From Choristoneura fumiferana (taxonomy: Eukaryota > Arthropoda > Insecta > Lepidoptera > Tortricidae), in the NCBI RefSeq assembly GCF_025370935.1, contig NC_133472.1, forward strand, positions 43,553,517-43,617,516: 64,000 bases of DNA. Reading direction: 5' to 3'. Below, in pieces: positions 46,301 to 58,100 of the stretch. Position numbers and translations under genes: made by a program. How positions within the stretch are numbered: position 1 is the first letter of the stretch; each line of letters starts with the position of its first letter. Below the pieces are notes generated by a model. The model was not told the origin of the DNA, did not search any database, and was given only the letters and a program-made list of their open reading frames with translations.

Positions 46301-49161
46301 GCCATTGTAGGTTACACGCGGCATTAGCCATTGCTGGTTGCGCGTCATTAGCCATTGTAGGTTACACGCGGCATTAGCCATTGTTGGTTACGCGGCAGCC
46401 TGTGTAGGTTACGCGGCATTGCGGCGTCGTCAAAATCTTACAGGTTACTTTTGACCTATTTTAAGAGGTGGGTGGCAAAGCAAGTGCAGTCAACCGAAAA
46501 GCTTGTACTGGAAAGGAAATTTTTGAACAAGCACTTATTCAGTACTTTTACTCACCCGTATCTGACGTTATGGGAGTCGTCATTCGAGGAGAGATCTGTG
46601 AAAAATGAATCAAAGTTACAGCCAAGAGATGGAGCCACCTAGCTAGTTGTTTCATTGTGACGTTAAGGATGTCTTTGTTCAACAGAGGACAAAACATTTA
46701 CAATAAAATATACTACAGATCTCAAATCAAATAAAAACTAAAGATAGGGCGCTGCGAACAACGAAGTGAGGCCGGTCAACCGTGTGCTAACACAGTGGCA
46801 CGCACACACTTGCAACCAAACTACACCAAAACCTTATTACTTAACATAAAACGTCAACACTAGTGTTGCCATTATAATATTGTAGTTACCCTATTAGGTA
46901 TTGGGTAAAAGCCGCCTATGTAATATAATCTTTTTTTATTAATTCTATTCTTTATTAACACGGCTTAAAGCGTGAGAAAGTGACACGCAACGTAGTTATT
47001 TAATTCTTGTAAAAGTTTATCAACGTTTTATATTGTAGTAACGATATCAAAGTGTGAAAGTAATTAAAACGCTATTAAAACGTTATTCAATGGTAACGTT
47101 ATTTTTGTAGTATCGGGGTACTAAGAATTATTATGGCAACACCGGCCTACGCACACATGTTTATAAAACCGGCCTCACCGGGCGTTTGACCGCGCTCCAT
47201 CTTTACTTTTTATTTGATACATATATGTTGGGTCGCTAGCAGAACTTGGAATATTAAGGATAGCGAGAAATATACATGAATGGAGAAGGCTAGAGGCCTT
47301 TGCTGATCAACCACCTACAAAGGAAGAGCAAGGCACAAATGGATCAATCAATTTTTTAGTGGTGTTATTCTGTCGCTGAACCTCTGACAATAGTGATACA
47401 CTTTCTTAGAAAAACGTTTAAAATGTACTTACCTATATATACTAAATGCATGCTTAGGAGATGAGCCATGAAGAAATTGCCTTAAAACTGTCACAAATCC
47501 TAACTTTTAGTGGATTTGTACCCCATAATCTTCCCATGATATTATACCCCATAATTAAAGAAGTGACCCAGGAGACGTCACCATGGCAACAAGTTTCACT
47601 ATAAATTTCATTGACCCAAGGAGTTCTGAAACAATACTCAATTCCCAAAAAACGTTTAATAAATATATAAATAATAAATAAATATCATGGGACACTTGAC
47701 ACCAATTGAGCTAGTCCCAAACTAAGCAAAGCTTGTACTGTGGATACCAGGCAACGGATAAACATACTTATATAGATAAATACATATTAAACATCCAAGA
47801 CCCGAGAATAAACATTCCTACAAATGTCTGCCCCGACCGGGAATCGAACCCGGGACCTCTAGATTCACCAGGTTCTCTAACCACTTGGCCATCCGGCCGA
47901 TTGCTGAGCTGGCAACGTTGCATTTTTGTTAGTTTTTCTCGATTATTCCATGAACATTTAAAAAGTTATCTGACAGAACAGTTCTATCAGACCACATTTT
48001 TAATTTTCATTAAATTTTTTATGGAATACTTAATCGAGAAAAACTCACAAAAATGCAACGTTGCCAGCTCAGCAGGTATATACGCTCTTAATAATAAAGA
48101 AGTTACCTTTAGCGAGTATTTGCAGGGAGATGATGGCCTTGGCTTCTCCGTGGACGTTCCTCGCGACCACTGAGTACGCGCCGGTATAGTCCAACTTCGC
48201 GTGGGGTATCTCGAAGCGGTACTCCGGACCGGCACCGATGCGTTTGAAATGCGTCGCGTCGCGATAGTAGTCCGGCTAGGGGGGGGGGGGATACACAAGA
48301 TTAACATGGATAACTCACGTCTAAAATCGAGTTTAGCTCGACCGCCGAAACATGTCGAGCTAAACTCGATTTTAGACGTGAGTTATCCGGATTAACTTTC
48401 ATTTGATAATAATAATAATAAATAAATATCACGGGACAATTCACACCAATTGACCTAGTCCCAAAGTAAGCTTAGCAAAGCTTGTGTTATGGGTACTAAG
48501 CAACGGAGAAATATAATTATATAGATACATACTTAAATACATATTAAACACCCAAGACCCGAGAACAAACATTCGTATTTTTCATACAAATATCTGCCCC
48601 GACACGGGAATCGAACCCGGGACCTCAAGCTTCGTAGTCAGGTTCTCTAGCCACTAGGCCATCTGGTCGTCTAAAATAGTGTGTCTCGCGGAGGTTTCAT
48701 GTTAAAAAATGGCTATGAACAATCGCGTATGAAATGATGCACTAGGTAGATTTAAGAAAAAAAGTATAATAAATAAATAAATAAATAAATATTATGGGAC
48801 ACTTGACACCAATTGACCTAGTCCCAAACTAAGCAAAGCTTGTACTATGGATACTAGGCAACGGATAAACATACTTATATAGATAAATACATACTTAAAT
48901 ACATATTAAACATCCAAGACCCGAGAACAAACATTCGTGTTATTCACACAAATATCTGCCCCGGCCGGGATTCGAACCCAGGACCTCAAGCTTCGTAGTC
49001 AGGTTCTCTAACCACTTAGCCATTAGATTCTTACACGAGTAAATCTCCTGCTGATATTTTATGATCAAGATGATTAAGTTATCATGACAAGCTTTTATCC
49101 CACATAAGTGGGATTTTTGGAATTTGGAACTTCAATTTGTTTATACGGTTAAAATTATATT

Positions 49162-49192
<31 letters not shown>

Positions 49193-52100
49193 AATAAATT
49201 AAATTAAATTAAAATAAAAATAAAAAATATTATAAATTATTATTTAAATTATAATTATAATTTAAATTATAAATGCGAAAGTTTGTGAAAGCACAATAAG
49301 GTGAAAGTGAAAAACCGTATAAACAAATTGAAGTTCCAAATTCGAAAAATGACTTAAGCTCCATAACATACAACAGGTCATTTAAGTACTTAAGTTTTTC
49401 ACCTATACGTCTGTTTGTTTGTTACTTCTTCACGCCTACAGCGCTGAACCGATTAAGATTAAATTTGATATACATATATAGATAGTTTGAGTCCCAGGGA
49501 AGGACATAGAAAAGTTTGGGTTGCATTAACGCAGCTTCTTTGAACTGTAATTTCTGCCTTCAAATTTAATTATTTGTCTACTAAATTAATAACTCAGCGA
49601 CTAATTTTAAGCGCCTAATAAATACTTTTCAAGCGACCGTATATTGTGTAATCCAAGCGACGTTTTAATGAATCAGCATGACGATAATTAAAGCAACAAA
49701 ATTTGTAATATGTCTACAAATGTTAAGCTTCTAATAAGTGTCTCTATTGTATCTATTAAGTAAACAATTTTAACAGACTCTAATTTAATATTATCACCTC
49801 TATTTTTATAAGGCTAAGGCGGGGCTTCTATTTTCCGCTATGCGGTCAAAAAGGCAAAAGATTAACCTATCATTTTTATAAAAACATCAAGTATAATGAT
49901 CGAAAAGTATAAAACAAGTAAAATCCAACAGCAAAGATCATTTGTGAAGCAATATTATCTGGGCTGCTATAAATAAAAACCTAACATCGAAGGCTAGTTC
50001 TCTATAAAGTACACTCTCTATCAAAGTCAAAGTCAAAGTCAATTTAGGCTATAACAAGCACTTATGAATGTCAAAAAAAATCTACCACCGGTTCGGAAAA
50101 ACCTCTGTTGAGAAGAATCCGGCAAGAAACTCAATGAGGTATTTTTTTTTAACAGTTTTATAGGGACTCACGAGGATAGATGTAGACATACCTTCAAGAA
50201 ATCCCTCAGCCAGTACACGTCGGGTTTTGGGTCCCCTATGACCTCGCACTCGATGATCACGGTGTCCCCCTCATAGGCCTCACTGGATCTGGGCTTCCGA
50301 ACGAACATGGGCTCTTTGGAGTACCTGCAGATTTATGAAGACTACGTTTATTATATACCCCACAGCCTGTTGTCCTAATAAATAGTAGATTGTGCAACAA
50401 GTGCATAAAACGAGCCATTTTACCCGAGACGTTAATAATTTTAGCCACCCGAGCCGGTACAGCGAGGGTGTGGATAGACACGTCGAGGAGAAAATGGGTT
50501 TAGTGCTCGAGTTTTACACTGCTTTTCACTTCGATTGCGAGGAGAAGGAATAACAACAGTGGAAACATTGTTCACTTACTTCACCTTTTATTTTTCATGC
50601 ATTGCTAATATAATTAAAAATATTAAGATTAACTTACAGTGATTTATTTAATTAATTTATAGTTTTATACAAAATGAAAAATATTAAAACAATATAAATA
50701 GAATTTTTTTTTGCATCCGTCATCCACTCACTGTTATTTTTTTCCGAACGGACTTAAGCTGTTAGCCTCAGGCGGCCTTTACAGCTTACCAGAGAGAGGG
50801 CGAGCTGCCAGACGGGCTGCTCAGCGAGTGGGGGGTTTAGCATGCCAAAGAGTGCTCCTATTAAGCCGACCTCTTTGGACGCTAAGGGAGAATTTGCAAT
50901 CAATCAGAGTTCCGCCCACTGCTAATGAGAGCTAAATAAAATCCACTCACGGTACATCAGGCGAGACGAGCATCGGCGGCGCCCTCCGTTCCACCATTTG
51001 TCCCTCCAGCACATCAACCTTCCCCGACGTGGAAGCACTCCCGACCTCATTCGACGCCGTGCACGTATACACCCCGGCATCCCTTGAGGTGACGAACGCT
51101 AGAGCGAGCTCGATCTGTCCGTCGCGGTCGAGCGTCATCACGGCTCGACGGCTTGGTCGAAGTCGAACTCCGTCGCGGTACCACGTCACGCCGACGGAGG
51201 GGTATGCTTCGACCACGGCTGTGATGCGGAGCTCCTCGCCTGTGATTTGAGGGTTAAGGTTACGTCATGACAGTATCGTTCCAGAAGTTAGTAAGGAGTT
51301 GCACCGATTGAGCGTCATCTACTCGTAGGTATAATGCAACGGGAATAATGTAACTAACAAGGTATTCATTAAATAACTGAAAACTTCAGACAGAATATCA
51401 TTTTTAGGGTTCCGGAGCCAAAATAGCAAAAACGGAACCCTTATAGTTTCGTCAAGCCCGTCTGTCTGTCTGTCTGTCCGTCCGTCCGTATGTCACAGGC
51501 ATTTCACTCGAAAACTACAAGATGTATATCAATGAAATTTGGTGTACAGATGTCTTGTCAAAGCCGCTATTTAGTTTTGTAGTTAAATTACGCCCATAGA
51601 AACTGACACGAGCTTCTAAGTGCGTGTACATGAAAAACAGAGTCGGTATTTCCATGTCGGTATTATCCGGGCCGGAAAAGAGTGTCACCCGCAGGAGCAT
51701 GTTCTCGATAGGGACGAGTGGCGGAAAAAAGGGGAGGCCTTTGCCCACCATTGGGACACTTAAACTTATGAAAAAAAGTTTGTTTTAAGCCAGTTTGGTT
51801 TTTGACTATTTTTCTCCCCTACCTTCGCTAAGTCGGTATAGCGGCTCGAGCCCGCAGCAGAACTCTGGTGCCACGTAGGCCCGGATGCCCTTGTCGACCA
51901 CAAGACAGCAGCGGCAGCTGACAGCGCCACTGCTGTTCCGCGCCAGAGCCTCGTACACCCCCCCGTCCTCCAGCGTGGTGGGGGCGATTTCCAGCGTGTG
52001 GAACAGCTCGTCTTTGAAGTGGGTGTGGCGGTCTGAAACGATAAAATATGGGTCAATAGTGTAGATAAAGCTATTTAATTATTTGAAGATGCAATACTAA

Positions 52101-55100
52101 TAAAAAAACGTCTCTCTTTCTTATGGCGATGGCACCAATACGAAACAAGTACTCTTTGTCTTTATACACCTTTTTACCGTCTTTATACTACGTGATGCTT
52201 GCACCATCTGTGATTGTTTCAGCGACGGTTGCCACAGCAAAGTTAAGCTAAAGGAGAGCTAATAAAGTACTCGGTCTTTATACACCTCTCTGCCATCCTT
52301 GTACCAGGAGACGTTTGCTCCATCTCACGTTTCGGCGATAGTAGCTAGGCACAACACAAGTAAAACTAATGAAGAGGTAGTAATAGATGGTATCCACCTT
52401 GAACAAGTGTAACTATACTCACTGTCTCTATACACCTCTCGGCCGCACTTGTACCATGTAGCACTTGATCCATCTTCCAAAGTTTCGGCGACAGTGGCCA
52501 CACCGGTACAGGTGGAATTAATAGATTGACATACATGTACAGGTTAATGCATGTTCCATCTCTCGTTTCGGCGATGCTAGCCGCGGCGAAAAGTGAAACT
52601 AAATGAGAGTTTGTAAAGTGCTCACTATCTTTATACACCTCTATGCTGTCCTTGTACCAGGTCGCTCTTGTGCCATCTCCCATCTTTTCGGCGAGCTTGG
52701 GTCGGTACAGTCACCAGAACTAATAACTGACACCATAAAGCATGTATAAATATCTGATGTGACTTTATTTCTAGGGTCCCTAGGACGCGTCAGATATTTT
52801 GCATGCTCCACTGTGGCAGATTAAATAATGTGGGAATTAAATACAAGTTTTGTAAAGTACTCCCTGTCTTTATACTCCTTTCTGCCATGCTTTGTATCTT
52901 GTGACGCTTGCGGCATCTATCAAATCGGCGATGGTGGGCACACGGGATAAGTAAAGCTAAATGAAAGCTAGTAAAATACACACCGTCTTTATACACCTCC
53001 TTGCCTTCTTTATACTAGATGACGCTTGATTCGTCTTTCATTATTTCGGCGATGGCCACACCGGTACAGGTGGAACTAAATAAAAGCTTGAAAAGTACTC
53101 ACTGTCTTTATACACTTCTCGGCCGTCCTTGTACCAGGTGACGGCGGGCGCTGGGCAGCCGACCACCTGGCACGTCAGCCGGACCGGGTACGTGGCCTGC
53201 ACGCGCCGGTCGCGCAGTCGCATCGTGAACTGCGGCGGGTAGTCGCCGCATACTTCGGAGGAGCGCTCCCTGTAACATTGTTTGTATTGTCTGTGAATAT
53301 ATGTAAGAATTAAAAAAAAAAACAACTCTTGTTCAATTAGAAAGAAATCATTTATTCGTGACAAAAAATGTGAAAAAGTACGAAATACAAAAATAAATAA
53401 TAATAAGTAATACAAAAAAAAAATATAAAAAAACCTAAACGAGAAAAAAAAATAGTCTTGTTTTATTAAATTAATAGTTCTTATTAATACTCTTATTTAA
53501 ATATCTTTAAATAAATACTTAAAAAAACAAGTTCAATAGTCCAGGAATCTTAAAGTTCAACATTGAAGACACATACTCGTAATAAGAATTTATGAGCCGG
53601 TCTTGATTATGGATGACTCGTAGTTGTAGTCTGTTTATTTTTAGGTAGTATACTCGTATGTCCGTAAACACAAACGATACTAAAAAAACCTGTGCCAAAT
53701 GTCAGGGCTTAGGTAATATTTTATCGTGATCATAATTAAATATAAAAGCAAGTCGTCTAAAAAATGACATACCTCTTCAACTTGGCATCGGCCTCCCACA
53801 CCAGCCTGTCGGTGACGACAGCAAGCCGCGCGTACGTCGACGCCCTTCCGTGCTCGTTGCTCGCCTCACAGCTGTACCTCGCCTCATCATCAGCCCTGAT
53901 ATCACTGATCTCCAAACTACAATTATACCCATTGAAATTAGCAATCATCCGACCGTCCTCTTCAATCTCATGCCCGTTTTTCATCCAAACAACGTCAGGC
54001 ACTGGTTTGCCTTTAACACTACAGCTTAGGCTGGCTTTCTGTCCAACCAGAACTTTTAGTTGGCCTGGAAGAATGTCGACGAACTCTGGTCTGCCGCCTG
54101 AGAGTCCAACTCCGATTGCCGCAGAGGTCTGCACAGACTCCCCCCAGCCGTATCTATTGCGGAGGGTTATCCTGAAGTGGTACTGCTCTCCTTGCTTCAA
54201 GTTGAAGACATCAAAGCAGTTTCTTGGGGTTATTCCTAGCTCGGTCCAGCGTGCTCCGCCTTCTTTTCCTAGCAGCCAGCTTTCCACCTTGTAGGCTAGG
54301 ACAGGGGTGGTTGTGTCCGGTTTGGGCCAGGCTAAGGACACCCAGTTGTTACCTCCGTCGACCACGGTCGGCTCGCTCGGGATGCGGGGCACAGCTGAAT
54401 AAAAAATATGTGTTGGTCATGACCTCTAATACACTTGACAGGCTGCCAGCAGCGAATGCCAATGTCAGTGATTTGATATTGGTTTCGATTGATTACTGAT
54501 GAAGTGAAGGAAGACTACTGCCAAATGTGTGTTGGCGATAGGAACTATACGTATTTATCAAGATAGAGCATGATCTTCGTGTATTTTGTGATATTATAAA
54601 TCAACTAGGTACAGAAGAATTCACAAATCAGTCGCGGATTTGAGGTCGATAGTTTATCGATCAAAATTGAAACGTTCTTTCATATTAGGTATATCCTATG
54701 GTATATCCATTGAAATTAATTTAGTAGTTTTCAACTGTAAAATCAAGTATTGTTAGCAAAATCGATAAAATTCAGTTCGTTTAGTTGAAGCATGACACTT
54801 GGGTACACAAGATGATTATCCGAAAAATAAAATAACTTTTTTGTATAATCTTAAGGCTTACAATCATAATTCCGGCTGACGTAGGAGACGGCTGAATCGT
54901 CCAGTGGATACGTCCAGTCCGATATTAGGTTTTCAGAAGATGCCCTTTGTCGTACCTGAAAACAAACAAAATGGTCAGTTGATCACTAGTATTAGAAACA
55001 AGAAAAGAGAAGAATGAAGAAAGAAAGAAAGATTTATTTGGTTCCACCAGTACCACACCACCTTGCAGTAGGTAATTAAATAAAACTAAAACTAACAATA

Positions 55101-58100
55101 ATAAATTAAGTGCTGAAATGAAGGGACACCAAAAAGGGCATTCACTCAGCATCTGTTGCCATAAAATGATTCGCGGATGCCATTAACCGTTGAGGAGTTG
55201 CGTCCTTCGGAGACGATCCTGGCCGGACCACCAGGATGTCACTGTCAGATTTGACCCACGCATACATACCTACCTACATTGCTAGGTAAATAAAAGCTTG
55301 TAAAAATCTGATTGGATTGCTCGACGGTGAACTTGACGTAGTCATAATAAGACTCACCACAACAGTAACGAACGCCCGATCGCAGCCGTACGCGTTACTG
55401 GCCAGTATGCAGTACGTGCCAGCGTCGCTGATGATGGATCGCTCGACGGTGAACTTGACGTAGTCGTAATAAGACTCACCACAACAGTGACGAACGCCCG
55501 GTCGCAACCGTACGCGTTCCTGGCCAGTATGCAGTACGTGCCAGCGTCGCTGATGACGGAGCGCTTGACGGTGAACTTGACGTAGTCGTCGGAAGTCATT
55601 TTGCACACGCGCTGGCTGGTCGTGATGTCGCGAGTGCCTTTCATGAACACAACTGGAAAAACATACGTTTTTGGAAATAACAACTTATGCTGTTATACTA
55701 ATAGAATAGACAAATTGTTCAGGATAAAATTTCTCTAAGAAACGCTTAAAAATATTTAATAGAAAAATCTCACTTTATTTTATTTTGTCAAGAACAAGTA
55801 ATGATAACGAAAAAAAATATACATTTTCGGTAATATTTGAATGCAAATATGTCTCTAATTTATACTCTGGGCCACTCTTAAGTTTAAATAACCTTACCCT
55901 TAGGCTTGGGCTCCCCTTGGACCCTGAACGAAATATTCAAATCCTCGCCCACAGATATCAGTACATCCTTTTCCGGTCGTCCAGCAATAATGGCAGGTTT
56001 GCCGTCCATTTCAGCAGGGTGTACAACAGTTATAGCTGCATTCATATCCACATTGCCATGCGTACTCCACGCTCTGCATGTGTACAAACCAGTTTCTTTC
56101 TCCGTAACATCAGACAAAGCTAGAGTATACAGCCCTTGCTCTACAAAAGTCTTCGCGTTTCTGTACACATCGGTCACTGATTTCCCTTCCCTCAACCATT
56201 CGACTCTGGTAGGGCAACCACGGATTTCAACTTGGAGTCCTATGGTGCCTCCATGCGCTACTTTGTAGTCGGTGAGGACGTTGGTGAAATGCGGCCGACG
56301 GGACTCCATAGCTTGGCGGGTGAAGCGGGAACGTTCGATCGTTTGGATGTTGGGGCTGAGATGGGCTTCTTTACCTGAAATGACCATTTAAAGTAGAAAA
56401 TAATGAAAACAATCGGCTACTAGATTTTAAATGGTCTACTACAGACGAGAGATGGATCTTAATAACTGGAAGGAAATTCGTTGACAGTTCTCATTATCAT
56501 TATCTCATTTTTTTTTTGGACAACCAGATGGCCTAGTGGTTAGAGAACCTGACTACGAAGCTTGAGATCCCGGGCTCGATTCCCGTGTCGGGGCAGATAT
56601 TTGTATGAAAAATATGAATGTTTGTTCTCGTGTCTTGGGTGTTTAGTATGTATTTAAGTATGTATCTATCTCTATATAATTATATTTATCCGTTGCTTAG
56701 TACCCATAACACAAGCTTTGCTAAGCTTACTTTGGGACTAGGTTAATTGGTGTGAATTGTCCCGTGATATTTATTATTTATTTATTTATTATTATTATGC
56801 TTTAACTTTTGTATTGGTAGGTACCTATTTAAAATGCAGCAGATTAACAACTAGCAACTTTTTTTTCATTTATTTAGTTTTGCATCTCTTCTACGAAAGT
56901 TACAGAACAAAATATGAAAAATTGCTCTTGACAAGATGCTAGGCAACGCTGCGGCGTTGTATGGTCAGACTCCATAACCATTGTACTTAAGTCACATTTC
57001 AATTAAAGAACTGATACGAGTAAGAACGGAATCCCAAGCTTGTATTTGCTAAGTGTCCTTTGACTCTACAAAATGCTACTCACCAGTGAAGCTAACGACA
57101 TGATTGATCTGATCCGACCACACTGAATTCTCTGCTTTACAGGTATACTTCCCACTATCTTCAGGAGTGGGGGCACTTATAGCCAGTCTGCAAACACCAT
57201 CAGCTAAGTAGTAAGCTTGGTATCGCTCGTTGGTGCTGATGGGTCTGTCGTCTTTCAACCACGATATAGAGGGGAGGGGCTGACCGCGAATCCGGCATTC
57301 GAGGACCAATTCATTCTCGGCTAGGTGGTAGTTATCTGTTGAGATATTCACATTTTAGATCAAGTTTTCGGAGAAATCATAGCTATATTTGACTGGATCC
57401 CTATGCGGCATATTGGAAATGTGTATTAAAAATTTATTATAGTCACATTTTTGACGCGGTACAGTTTAAATATCTATCTATCTTTGAATGCATTTGGTAA
57501 GAACAGTAAAAAAAATGTGAAAAACATTTACAGGGGTGTATAATCAAACTAAGTATCTACTGAAAAATGTAAAAAATAATCGAAAGCGGCTTGTTAACAC
57601 AACACTATAAAAAGGCAAAAATAAAAAGACCAAAGAATTGTTCTGCAATGGTAACTTACCACGAATAGATCTTGTAAATGTAGGTGGGATCGGTGAAGCT
57701 TCGAAACTCGGGTACACCTTCAATATGGCTGTTGTACTGACCGATCCATTTTCATTTTCAACTGTACAGTTGTACTCGGCGGAATCAACAGGAGCAGCGT
57801 TTAAAACTTCAAGCGTGATCAAACCATCGATATACTTTGTTCTGTACTTTAATTTATTGTCAATAAGGACTCCGTTTTTATACCAAGTAATTGTAGGATC
57901 AGCAGAGGAAAGAACGCTACATGTAAGTTTAACTCTAGAACCTTCTACGGCTGTTCTGTCAGTTAAATAAGTGGAAAATACAGGTTTTCTACGAACATCG
58001 CGTGGTACGCTAGACCTTTTCTCTGATAGGATACTCCTGGCTTCACTGACTGCTTTGGTTCTGTGTTTGATGTCTAGTCTATCACTTGGCTCGCTTTTAC

